From assembly GCF_035920345.1 (NCBI RefSeq), contig NZ_CP109149.1, positions 3,844,001-3,908,000 on the forward strand: a DNA stretch of 64,000 nt, in the 5' to 3' direction. Positions 17,827 through 25,650 of this stretch are shown piece by piece. The translations under genes were made by a program, and so were the position numbers. This DNA is from Nocardia vinacea (GTDB taxonomy: Bacteria; Actinomycetota; Actinomycetes; Mycobacteriales; Mycobacteriaceae). The number at the start of each line of letters is the position of its first letter. Within the stretch, counting starts at the first letter, position 1. Below the pieces are notes generated by a model. That model had not been told where the DNA came from, did no database searches, and saw only the letters and a program-made list of their open reading frames with translations.

Positions 17827-18783
17827 CTAGTCCTTCCGCTCCCGAGCGCGCTTGCTCAGCCGCCATTCCGGCGGAAATTTGCTGTCGTTGTCCTTGACCG
17901 CGTTATTGATTCCGCGATTCATGGCCTGCTCGAACATCATGTCTTCGGCGTCGGGCGCCGCGAAGCCGCCGACCGTTTCGAAAAGTCCGCTGATCATGCT
18001 GCCCAGATATTCGCCCTGGTACTGCTTCATGAACTCGAAGAAGGACTTCTGCATGAACACGGTGTCCGTCGGCCGGTTGCTGGCACAGGCCTGTGCGTAT
18101 TTGTCCACTTCCGCTTCCAGCTGGTCCCTCGGGACGACGCTGTTGAGGAAGTTGCACTGGTACATTTCGGCGGCGGTGAACGCCCGCCCGGTGAACACCA
18201 TCTCCTGGAATTTGCGCAGACCCATGGTCTGCGCCCACCACCACATCCGCGGCGCCCACCCGACGTAACGGAAGGCCGGATGCCCGAACAGCGCGTCGTC
18301 GGAGGAGATCACCAGATCGGCATCGGCGGCCTGATAGAAGTGCCACCCGTAGCAGTAGCCCTTCACCTCCAGGATGCTGATCTTCTTGAAATCCTGGAGG
18401 CTGCGAATTCCGGAGTGGGAGTTGGCATACCACGAGCTGAGCGTCGCGCCGTGCCGGAACGACCCCTGGGGCGGATAGGTGACTTCATCGGCGCCGATGC
18501 GGAATTCGGCGAGCTTCGGCCCCTGATCGGGGCTGGTGTGCGCCGCCATGAACTCCGGCAGGTCGGCACCGGTGCCGAGATCATCACCCTCGCCACGGAT
18601 TACGAGCACCTTGACGTCGTCGTCGACACTGGCGCGGTGCAACAGGTCGGCATAGCGCACCCGGGCGGCGATGGTCGGCGCATTGAGGTGGTCGGGCCGG
18701 TTGAACGTGATCGTGGCGATCTTGGTCTTTGGATCCTTCGCGTAGAGGATGATTTCCTCGGCCGAAGGCACGGACTCACTCAT
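17827..18783 (-). CDS. enoyl-CoA hydratase/isomerase family protein
   Basis: A 318-residue crotonase-fold protein: IATITFNRPDHLNAP at the N-terminus, then VLVIRGEGDDLGTGADL (oxyanion region) and ISILEVKGYCYGWHFYQAADADLVISSDDALFGHPAFR. The usual G-G-G oxyanion segment is altered (KGYCYGWHF), so the reaction may not be a simple hydration. At 318 residues it is longer than typical hydratases (about 260), with a C-terminal extension. It overlaps the M24 gene upstream by 8 bp. Role: probably hydration or C-C bond cleavage of a CoA thioester from ring opening; inferred. Confidence 0.83.
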   Translation of the reverse strand: MSESVPSAEEIILYAKDPKTKIATITFNRPDHLNAPTIAARVRYADLLHRASVDDDVKVLVIRGEGDDLGTGADLPEFMAAHTSPDQGPKLAEFRIGADEVTYPPQGSFRHGATLSSWYANSHSGIRSLQDFKKISILEVKGYCYGWHFYQAADADLVISSDDALFGHPAFRYVGWAPRMWWWAQTMGLRKFQEMVFTGRAFTAAEMYQCNFLNSVVPRDQLEAEVDKYAQACASNRPTDTVFMQKSFFEFMKQYQGEYLGSMISGLFETVGGFAAPDAEDMMFEQAMNRGINNAVKDNDSKFPPEWRLSKRARERKD

Positions 18784-19930
18784 GCGACGCTCCGATCGCG
18801 AGGCCCGCGTTGCTGTTCCACGACGGGCCGGAGGTCAGCACCTCGGGTCCGTCTGCTGTGATCAGCACCATCTCCCGTCCGAAGACTGCGCCGATGCCCT
18901 GCTCCCAGACGTAGCCGGTGACCGCGAGCACCATCCCGGGTTCCAGGTGCTCCGCGGCGGCGGTGGCCGGAAGTTGTCGCGACACAACGGGCGCATCGAA
19001 CCCCAGCCCCAGTGCATGGGCCACCGGCAGCGGCGGCAACGGTTCACCGGCAGCCTCGTAAGCGCTGAGGAATTCGGAGGCGAGCCGACCCGGCCGACAG
19101 GCGGCGAGCAGGCGCGACCACAGCTGATCCCACCGCTCGTAGAGGGCACTTGTGCCGTCCTTCGGCGCCCAGGTCGGCCAGGTCCGGCCGATCTGGGCGA
19201 TGTAGCCGTTGCCGATGACGCCCGCGGAGAAGGCCACCAGGTCACCGGCCTGCGCGCGCCGGTCACCGGACGCGCGCCGCCACGGGTGGTCCGGTGCGGT
19301 CACCCACGCGGCGTCCTGGGTGGCCGGGGTACTCATCCCTCCGGCCGCCATCGCCTGCAACATCACTCCGGTCAGGGTCTTCTCGGTGACGCCGGGCCGC
19401 AGTTCGGCAACCGCCGCCGCCAGGCCCGCTTCCGCGATGCGGATCGAATCCCGAAGCACCACAATTTCTTCGGGAGTCTTGATCCGCCGGGCGGCACGCA
19501 TGGCCTGCTCGCCGTCGACCAGTTCCGCCTGGGGAAATGCCATCGGCAGGAACTGGGAGAACAGCGGGGACAGGGCATCCGTACCCACCCGCCTGGCGGT
19601 GGCGGCACCGCCGATCTGGCGCAGCACCCCCATGAGGTTGAGCGGATTCCACATGATCCCGTACAGGTTTTCGTGCGGAATGTCCTCGGGAACGCCTTCG
19701 TCCCAGGTGCTCAACAGATGAATGTCGCCGGTTTCGCGGACGAGGACGCATCCGGGACCGAACGGCCTGGTCCCCGCGGTCCACAGCTGCGGTGTGCCGG
19801 TGACATAGCGGATATTGGCCTGCCTGCCCAGTACGAGCAGGTCGAGGTCGTGGGCTTCCATCTGGGCCAGTACGCGCGCCCGTCGCCCGAGACGGAGTGC
19901 GCGTTCGTCGGCCAGGATTTCAGTTGCCAT
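18776..19930 (-). CDS. M24-family (creatinase/aminopeptidase P-like) protein lacking metal ligands
   Basis: A 384-residue pita-bread-fold protein with an N-terminal creatinase-like domain (DLLVLGRQANIRYVTG) and a C-terminal M24 domain. The metal-binding residues are mostly replaced. The usual first Asp is Ser in LVAFSAGVIGNGY, the second is Gln in IAQIGRTW, and the first Glu is Thr in MVLAVTGYVW. Only the His (AHALGLGF) and the last Glu (GREMVLI) remain. It is therefore probably not a metallopeptidase and may be a partner or a creatinase-like non-metal hydrolase. It overlaps the next upstream M24 gene by 11 bp. Confidence 0.85.
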   Translation of the reverse strand: MATEILADERALRLGRRARVLAQMEAHDLDLLVLGRQANIRYVTGTPQLWTAGTRPFGPGCVLVRETGDIHLLSTWDEGVPEDIPHENLYGIMWNPLNLMGVLRQIGGAATARRVGTDALSPLFSQFLPMAFPQAELVDGEQAMRAARRIKTPEEIVVLRDSIRIAEAGLAAAVAELRPGVTEKTLTGVMLQAMAAGGMSTPATQDAAWVTAPDHPWRRASGDRRAQAGDLVAFSAGVIGNGYIAQIGRTWPTWAPKDGTSALYERWDQLWSRLLAACRPGRLASEFLSAYEAAGEPLPPLPVAHALGLGFDAPVVSRQLPATAAAEHLEPGMVLAVTGYVWEQGIGAVFGREMVLITADGPEVLTSGPSWNSNAGLAIGASHE

Positions 19931-21155
19931 AGGGGGCGTAGGTGTAGTCGGTCAACGGAATGAAGCCTTCCTCGGTGATCACGATGATCTCCTCGCTGCG
20001 ATAGCCCCCGGTGCCGTCCTCCCACACCACCGGTTCCAGCACCACTACCGTGCCCGGTGCGAGGACGAAGTTCTTGTCGAAGTCTTCGCCCAGGTCCGTG
20101 CCGATCATGGGCATCTCGGCGGGGCCGACGCCGATACCGTGCCCCAGATAGAAGTGGGGCAGCCAGGGCTTTTCGCCGCCATTGGCGTCGATGGCCGCCC
20201 TGGCCAGTTCATTCAGCGAGGCTCCGGCGCGGGTCACCGCGAGCACCGCGTCCAGGATCTCCCGCCATCTGGTGAATTGCGCCTGCTGCCTCGGGGTGGG
20301 GTCCTGACCAACCACCCAGGTCCGGCCGAAGTCGGAGCAGTACCCGCCGTAGCTGATGCTCACGTCGGTCCACAGGACATCGCCGCGCGCCAGCTCCCGT
20401 TCGGTCGTAAGCAAAGGCAACGCAAGATCGTCGTGTACCGTCCAGACGCCTTCTGCCTTGCTTTCCGGCATGACCTGCCAGATGGGGTCGAGAATATTGG
20501 CGGTGGCGCCGAGTTCGAACGCCCGCCGCACGAAGGCCGCCGAGAGGTCGATCTGCCGGATTCCGGGTGCCAGCGCCGCGTGGACATCGACCATCGCGGT
20601 GTCGGTTATCCGGCACGCCGTGCGAATGCAGGCCAGCTCGTCCTGGGTCTTGACCAATTTGGCCGCGCTGAGCACCAGGGCGGCGTCGGTGAGCGACCCG
20701 GACGGGAACAATTTCCGCTCCGCGCGTCGCATCGCACCCGTGGACTGGTCCACGGCCACCCTCGCCCCGCTGGGGACGAGCTCGGCCAGGATCCGCGCGA
20801 AATCCGTTACACCTTCGTCGAATTCGAGATAGACGGGTCCGTGGACATAGTCCGCGGGCAACTCCGTTTCGGTGGCCGCGCCCTCACGGAAGGGCATGAA
20901 CAAATGCGGCCACTCGTCGTCCGCCAGGACCACCGCGACCGGGCACTCAATATGCGACAGACCGGCGTCGCCGAGCGGCCAACTCGCTCCGGTCGCATAC
21001 ATGACGGATTGATCTTCGAGCAGAACCAGCGCATCCACGCCCTGCTCCGCCATCGCCGCCCGTAACCGAGCTCCGGTTTCGCGCCGCATGCGGGCGCGAT
21101 CCGGTACGTCCGGAATCCGGATCGAAGTCCCTACCGCTGTCGGAGAATTAGTCAT
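19920..21155 (-). CDS. M24-family metallohydrolase (Xaa-Pro peptidase/creatinase-like), ligands intact
   Basis: A 411-residue protein with N-terminal creatinase-like domain (VDALVLLEDQSVMYATGASW) and a C-terminal M24 domain. All five expected metal ligands are visible: Asp in LWTDVSISYGGY, Asp in CSDFGRTW, His in LGHGIGVGP, Glu in VVVLEPVVW and Glu in SEEIIVIT. It should hydrolyse a C-N or amide bond. The ATG at 21155 overlaps the amidohydrolase stop by 4 bp; the longer open frame to 21815 lies antisense-like inside that gene. Its presence with a ligand-less sister suggests a heteromeric enzyme acting on an amide or conjugate in the pathway. Confidence 0.88.
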   Translation of the reverse strand: MTNSPTAVGTSIRIPDVPDRARMRRETGARLRAAMAEQGVDALVLLEDQSVMYATGASWPLGDAGLSHIECPVAVVLADDEWPHLFMPFREGAATETELPADYVHGPVYLEFDEGVTDFARILAELVPSGARVAVDQSTGAMRRAERKLFPSGSLTDAALVLSAAKLVKTQDELACIRTACRITDTAMVDVHAALAPGIRQIDLSAAFVRRAFELGATANILDPIWQVMPESKAEGVWTVHDDLALPLLTTERELARGDVLWTDVSISYGGYCSDFGRTWVVGQDPTPRQQAQFTRWREILDAVLAVTRAGASLNELARAAIDANGGEKPWLPHFYLGHGIGVGPAEMPMIGTDLGEDFDKNFVLAPGTVVVLEPVVWEDGTGGYRSEEIIVITEEGFIPLTDYTYAPYGN

Positions 21156-22324
21156 TCGATACCCAGGAACTTCTTGATGTTGCCGCTGACGATTTGTGCT
21201 GCCTTTTCCGGGCCGACCGCGTCGATTACCAGCTGCAGCGACTTCTCCGAATAGCCGAAAGTGCTTTCGTTGTGCGGATAGTCGGTGGACCACATCACGT
21301 TGTCCACGCCGATCTGGTCGATCAGCTGCAAGCCGAGCGGATCCACCATGAACGCGGCACTCATGTGCTTGTTCCAGTAGTAGCGGACGTCGTGCTTCAG
21401 TTTCGGCTCGCACATGTGCAGGTAGGACGCGTACAGATGTTCGCCGTCCTGCAGTGCCGAGGGAACCCAGGAAATCCCGCCCTCGAACCAGCCGATCCGA
21501 AGTTTCGGATGCCGGTCCAGGATGCCGGAGAAGATGTACCTGGAAAACATCTCCCGGAAGGAGTCGACATTGACCATCATCCCGACCACGAGGGTATTGA
21601 ACTCGCAGGGAGCCTTGAGCCCGGTCTCCCCGATGTGATGGGAAATGGGCACGCCCGACGCTTCGATCTCGTCCCACACCGGGTCCATCGCCGTACTGGC
21701 GTAGTCGATCTGGTTGCCGTCGGCGTCCGTACCCGGGTTGAGCGGCAGCAGGAAAGTCTTGAGCCCCAACGACTTCAGCTCTTCCAGGGTCCGCCGCGTA
21801 CCGGCCGGATCCCACCAGTTGATCAGCCCCGCGGCGTAGAACCGCCCCTTGGAGCGCTCCTGCAGGCCCGCCATGTACTGGTTGTAGATCCGGAACAAAC
21901 GCTCGCGCATTTCCTTGTCGGAATGGAAGAACAGCGCCAAGACGGCGTTCGGAAACGCCAGTTCCTTGTAGACGCCGTCTTCGGCAAGCTGCTGAATACG
22001 GGCCTCGAGGTTGCCGCTGGCCGCGCCGACGAGGTCGTCGTACTGCATCAGGACGGCACTGAATTCGGGCGGCAAGAATGAATGTCCGGCCGCGCCGACC
22101 TGATAGGCACCTTCCTCATACCAGATCCGCGGCGCCTGAGCCTTCAGCTCCTCGGGAAGGTACTGGAAGAAAATATCGTCCGAGAGGGAGATGTGATTAT
22201 CCGCCGACCACACCTCCGTCCCCGGGGGAAGACCAACGTCGCCCGTGGCGTTACCTTGCCTGTCCTTCGGCGCACCGTAGCCCTCGGGTGGATACAGCGA
22301 GACGTTCTTCGTCGGGCTTGACAT
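21152..22324 (-). CDS. amidohydrolase-2 family metal-dependent hydrolase/decarboxylase
   Basis: A 390-residue TIM-barrel protein of the ACMSD/amidohydrolase-2 family (PF04909 type): N-terminal EVWSADNHISL, HIGETG in the middle and the C-terminal WSTDYPHNESTF, with the Asp expected to bind metal. Family members decarboxylate aromatic or 2-hydroxy acids or hydrolyse C-N/C-C bonds. I chose ATG 22324 because GGGAGG lies 6-8 bp upstream; ATG 22342 is the alternative. It is 34 bp after the P450. It is paralogous to 30054-31325 (both end in DYPHxE). Confidence 0.87.
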   Translation of the reverse strand: MSSPTKNVSLYPPEGYGAPKDRQGNATGDVGLPPGTEVWSADNHISLSDDIFFQYLPEELKAQAPRIWYEEGAYQVGAAGHSFLPPEFSAVLMQYDDLVGAASGNLEARIQQLAEDGVYKELAFPNAVLALFFHSDKEMRERLFRIYNQYMAGLQERSKGRFYAAGLINWWDPAGTRRTLEELKSLGLKTFLLPLNPGTDADGNQIDYASTAMDPVWDEIEASGVPISHHIGETGLKAPCEFNTLVVGMMVNVDSFREMFSRYIFSGILDRHPKLRIGWFEGGISWVPSALQDGEHLYASYLHMCEPKLKHDVRYYWNKHMSAAFMVDPLGLQLIDQIGVDNVMWSTDYPHNESTFGYSEKSLQLVIDAVGPEKAAQIVSGNIKKFLGIE

Positions 22325-22358
22325 CACTTGCCTCCCATGCATTTCTTATCGGAATTGG

Positions 22359-23597
22359 TCACCATTCGACCGGCAATTCGTAGACCCCATAGGCCAGCCG
22401 GTCGTGCTTGAAATCGACCCGGTCGATCGTCGTCGCCAGGCGCAGCGTCGGAATTCGGCGGAACAACGTCTGGAAGACGATCTGCAATTCCGCACGGGCG
22501 AGCTGCTGGCCGACACACTGATGCCGCCCGTGCCCGAATGCCATGTGCTGGTTCGCATTCGCGCGGTCGGAATCCAGCCGGCCCGGCTCCTGGAAGGTGT
22601 TGGGGTCCCAGTTCGCCGGGGCGAGGTCGATGATGATGCCCTCGTCGGCGCGGATCACCTCGCCACCGATCTCGATGTCCTCCATGGCGACCCGCCGCTG
22701 CCCGGTGTGGATGATGCTGAGGTAACGCAGCAATTCCTCGATGGCATTGGCGAGCACCTTCGGATCGTCGGTGTCACGAACAACCGCCAGCTGTTCGGGA
22801 TGCTCCAGCAAGGCGAGGGTGCCGAGACCGATCATGTTGCCGGTGGTCTCGTGACCCGCGAAGAGCAGGCCGACGCCCTGCATGGCGGCTTCCCATCGAT
22901 CGATCTCACCGGCCTTGACCCGTTCCGCCAGATCGGAAATCGCGTCCTCGGCGGGATTCTCGGCCTTGGCATCCACCAGATCGGCCAGGTAATTGATCAT
23001 CTCGACGACGTTGGCCTGTGTCTCCTCGGCCGTGTTGTTTCGACCGAGTCCGACGTTGCTGCGGTCCTGGAAGAATTCGTGATCCTCGTAGGGCACGCCG
23101 AGCAGTTCACTGATGACCAGAGAAGGCACGGGCAATGCCAGCGCCGCCACAAGGTCGGCCGGACGCGGTCCGGCGAGCATGGCATCGATATGCTCGTCGG
23201 TGATCTTCTGAATCGCCGACCGCAGTGCCTCGACGCGCTTGAGGGCGAAGGGCTTGGTCAGCATTCTGCGATGTCGGGCATGTTCGTCGAGATCCCGATT
23301 GAATACCGATCCCGGACGCACGGTCGACATGGCCCGCATACCTTCGTTCCAGTGCGGAAATCCGGGGCGACGGTCGTCGACGCTGACTCGCGGATCGTAG
23401 AACAGGGCTTTCGCTTCGGCGTATCCGGTGATCAACCACGGCGTGCTGCCATCCCAGATCCGCACTCGGCTGAGCGGATTCGCCGCGGCGAGTTCGAGCT
23501 CCAGGGGCGGCGGCGCGAAGGGGCAGCGCATCGAGCGCTCCATCGGATACTGGGGCACGGCGGCGTCGGTCGCGGTTCCGCTCGGTGTATCGGACAT
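22359..23597 (-). CDS. cytochrome P450
   Basis: A 412-residue P450 with I-helix FAGHETTGNM, K-helix EELLRY and the heme loop FGHGRHQCVGQQLARAEL with Cys at about 361. The motifs are those of actinobacterial P450s served by small ferredoxins, and a 3Fe-4S ferredoxin gene lies 9 bp upstream in the same operon. It starts at the ATG reading MSDTPSGTATDA. It is clearly different from the P450 at 2882. It likely hydroxylates the growth substrate early in the pathway; the substrate is not identifiable from sequence. Confidence 0.94.
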   Translation of the reverse strand: MSDTPSGTATDAAVPQYPMERSMRCPFAPPPLELELAAANPLSRVRIWDGSTPWLITGYAEAKALFYDPRVSVDDRRPGFPHWNEGMRAMSTVRPGSVFNRDLDEHARHRRMLTKPFALKRVEALRSAIQKITDEHIDAMLAGPRPADLVAALALPVPSLVISELLGVPYEDHEFFQDRSNVGLGRNNTAEETQANVVEMINYLADLVDAKAENPAEDAISDLAERVKAGEIDRWEAAMQGVGLLFAGHETTGNMIGLGTLALLEHPEQLAVVRDTDDPKVLANAIEELLRYLSIIHTGQRRVAMEDIEIGGEVIRADEGIIIDLAPANWDPNTFQEPGRLDSDRANANQHMAFGHGRHQCVGQQLARAELQIVFQTLFRRIPTLRLATTIDRVDFKHDRLAYGVYELPVEW

Positions 23598-23606
23598 GAG
23601 TCTCCG

Positions 23607-23801
23607 TCATTCCTCGATATTGATGGCGCGCGCGGGGCAGGCCGCAGCTGCCTGATGGACGTCGTCGGCCCGGTCCGGCGCCGGATGTTCGTTCAGCAAT
23701 ACGACGACGCCGTCCTCGTCGCGTTGGTCGAATACGTCGCCCGCGTACAGCGCGCACTGACCGTTGGCGAGGCATTTGTCTTGGTCGGCAATCACTTTCA
23801 T
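23607..23801 (-). CDS. [3Fe-4S] ferredoxin
   Basis: A 64-residue acidic ferredoxin starting MKVIADQDKCLANGQC. Cys 9 and Cys 15 (C-x5-C) and the later ACPARAI Cys make the three-Cys pattern of single-cluster [3Fe-4S] ferredoxins that reduce P450s. The start ATG overlaps the stop of the SDR gene by 4 bp and the stop is 9 bp before the P450, so both redox partners are made together. No ferredoxin reductase is in the window. Confidence 0.93.
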   Translation of the reverse strand: MKVIADQDKCLANGQCALYAGDVFDQRDEDGVVVLLNEHPAPDRADDVHQAAAACPARAINIEE

Positions 23802-24607
23802 CGAAGGTCCTTGACTTGGCTCTTCATGCCCGCGACGGTGCCACCGTCGACCGGCAGGATCGTGCCCGTCACATACGCCGACCGGTCGCTGCCGAAATAC
23901 AGCGCGGCCTCGGCGACATCGCGAGCTTCGCCGTCTCGCCGCAGCGGTTTGGTATTTCGCATGATCTCGCGGGCGGCGCCGACAAACCTGTCGGCGTCCT
24001 CCGCACTCATGTTCGCGACGGCCGAGGCGAGCAGGGATGTCGGAATGTTTCCGGGTGCGATGCAATTGATTCGGATATCGGCGGCGGCGAATTCCATCGC
24101 GGCCGATTTGGTGAAATGTATAACCGCCGCTTTGGATGCGCGATACGACATCACGCTGGCGCCCGCCTGAACCCCGCCGATCGAAGAGACATTGATGATC
24201 GAGCCGCCCCCGTTGGCAACCATATGGCGTGCCGCTTCCCGCGTCCCCGCCATTACACCGAGCAGGTTGACACCGAGCACCTGATGGAAATCGGCGAGGT
24301 CGTCGTCGAGGAATCCGGCATGCATCGCGCCGGAAATGCCCGCGTTGTTGACCATGATGTCGAGACCGCCGAATCGCTCGACGGCGGTGGCGACCATTTG
24401 GGTGACCTGCTCGGGATCCGCGACATCGGTCTTGGTGAAGATGACGTCTGCGCCGAGGCGTTCGGCCAGCTGTTCACCGCCATCCGAATCCCGGTCGGCG
24501 ATGACGACCCGGGCGCCTTCGGCCGCGAACAGCTCGACAATGGCCGCACCGATTCCAGCCGCGCCGCCGGTAACGATGGCGACTTTGCCAGCTAATTCAT
24601 TCACCAC
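23798..24607 (-). CDS. short-chain dehydrogenase/reductase (SDR)
   Basis: A 269-residue classical SDR: TGGAAGIG cofactor loop at about residues 13-20, NNAG motif (VNNAGISGAMH), catalytic Ser in INVSSIGG and Tyr-x3-Lys in YRASKAA, and a C-terminal GTILPVDGG. It should oxidise or reduce an alcohol/ketone with NAD(P). GTG 24607 has AAAGG 10 bp upstream; upstream in-frame ATGs at 24643 and 24730 lack ribosome-binding sites. It is the first gene of the long operon. It lacks any insert I could link to mycofactocin-type SDRs. Confidence 0.88.
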   Translation of the reverse strand: MVNELAGKVAIVTGGAAGIGAAIVELFAAEGARVVIADRDSDGGEQLAERLGADVIFTKTDVADPEQVTQMVATAVERFGGLDIMVNNAGISGAMHAGFLDDDLADFHQVLGVNLLGVMAGTREAARHMVANGGGSIINVSSIGGVQAGASVMSYRASKAAVIHFTKSAAMEFAAADIRINCIAPGNIPTSLLASAVANMSAEDADRFVGAAREIMRNTKPLRRDGEARDVAEAALYFGSDRSAYVTGTILPVDGGTVAGMKSQVKDLR

Positions 24608-24829
24608 AGCGTGTATGCCTTTCGTCGACGGCCGAATGAGCATCGGCGACCCGCTGCCGCCCGATACTCGGTGTGTGATACGAAAAATCTTGGACAACAA
24701 CGGATCCCATGCAGACTGGTCGAGTTTCACCAGGCGCTGCGCTCAGGGCCGATGCTATTGACCGCACGAATTTCACGGGTCGCCGTCTCACTCAGTAGAA
24801 AACCGAGTTACCGACCCGTATCGCGGCGA
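24608..24829. promoter_or_regulatory. upstream region of the long minus-strand operon
   Basis: A gap of 222 bp between the SDR start and the lipoprotein stop. It should hold the promoter of the operon. An AT-rich patch (24676-24697 region, minus strand TTGTCCAAGATTTTTCG) could be a -35/spacer element. No palindrome of the recurring type is seen. Confidence 0.35.
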
Positions 24830-25342
24830 TCAACAGCCGGCCGGAGCGCCGCCCTGCAACTTCAGCAGACCGCAGAAGGTCGCCGCGGCGACCTTCCACT
24901 TCCCGTCGACGCTGATGGCCTTGCCCGCCTGATTCGGCAGGGCCGGGTTGCCGTTGATCAGGACGCTGTAGGTGACCGAGGCATGCGTGCTGTCGTCGAG
25001 TTTCACAGTGGACACCGTCGCCGTGGAACCGGCGGTCATCGGATTGCTCGCCTGCGCCTCCAGCGTCGGGGCGAAGGTCGAACCGTTCTCCACGAGACCG
25101 GCTTTCGTGTCGGCGGAGGTCTTGCCGTCGAAGAATGCGACGAAGACGTCGGTGATTTCCTTGACCGCCGGGTCGTTCGAATCGGCCTGCGCGGAAGTGG
25201 CCTGCGCCGCCGGGGCGCTCGTCGCCGTCGTGGTGGTGCTCGCGGAGTCGTCGTTCGAGCTGGAACAACCGATGACAGTTGCCGAAACCACTGCCATGGC
25301 CCCGGCGGCGGCCAGTACACGGCGAACGAACAGATGGGTCAT
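24830..25342 (-). CDS. small secreted lipoprotein (MTB12-like domain, tentative)
   Basis: A 170-residue protein with an N-terminal signal and lipobox ATVIGC (Cys 26), a Ser/Thr/Ala-rich linker to about residue 55 and a compact C-terminal domain (VKEITDVFVAFFDGKTSADTK; THASVTYSVLINGNPALP; ISVDGKWKVAAATFCGLL). The domain resembles the low-molecular-weight antigen MTB12-like fold of mycobacterial and nocardial lipoproteins; this is a recalled likeness. It is divergent from the MFS gene across a region with a recurring operator. Possible role in binding substrate at the cell envelope. Confidence 0.8.
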   Translation of the reverse strand: MTHLFVRRVLAAAGAMAVVSATVIGCSSSNDDSASTTTTATSAPAAQATSAQADSNDPAVKEITDVFVAFFDGKTSADTKAGLVENGSTFAPTLEAQASNPMTAGSTATVSTVKLDDSTHASVTYSVLINGNPALPNQAGKAISVDGKWKVAAATFCGLLKLQGGAPAGC

Positions 25343-25650
25343 AGTGCGTCCTTGTGAAGGGGGGTGTGTTGGAAGACACATGAAAGCCCTCGATGACGCG
25401 TCGCATATCCGTTGTTCCGCTCAGCGGGCAAAGCGTGCTCGTAGCTCATCGGTGCGACAGCGCTGAGTGCGACAACCACTACCGCCGCGCCCCGGTCTCG
25501 ACCGCATCACCAAAGGTCGCCGCACGGATATGCACGAATTTCCGGTGAGTAGGACGAATGCGCGGACGACGGATGCGACCTCATATCGTCCGCCGCCAAG
25601 AGCCGCCTCATGTGACTCCCATCTCATCGTTTCTCCCCCTGGAGCGTTCT
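25343..25650. promoter_or_regulatory. divergent promoter region, lipoprotein/MFS exporter
   Basis: This 308-bp region holds the operator-like site TTCCGC-TCA-GCGGGC at 25415-25429. No convincing small gene is present, although an open frame continues upstream of the MFS start. The GGAG ribosome-binding site of the MFS gene lies at its right end. Confidence 0.5.

Noticed and set aside
18776..19930. Active Xaa-Pro aminopeptidase
   Set aside because: Three of the five metal ligands are replaced.
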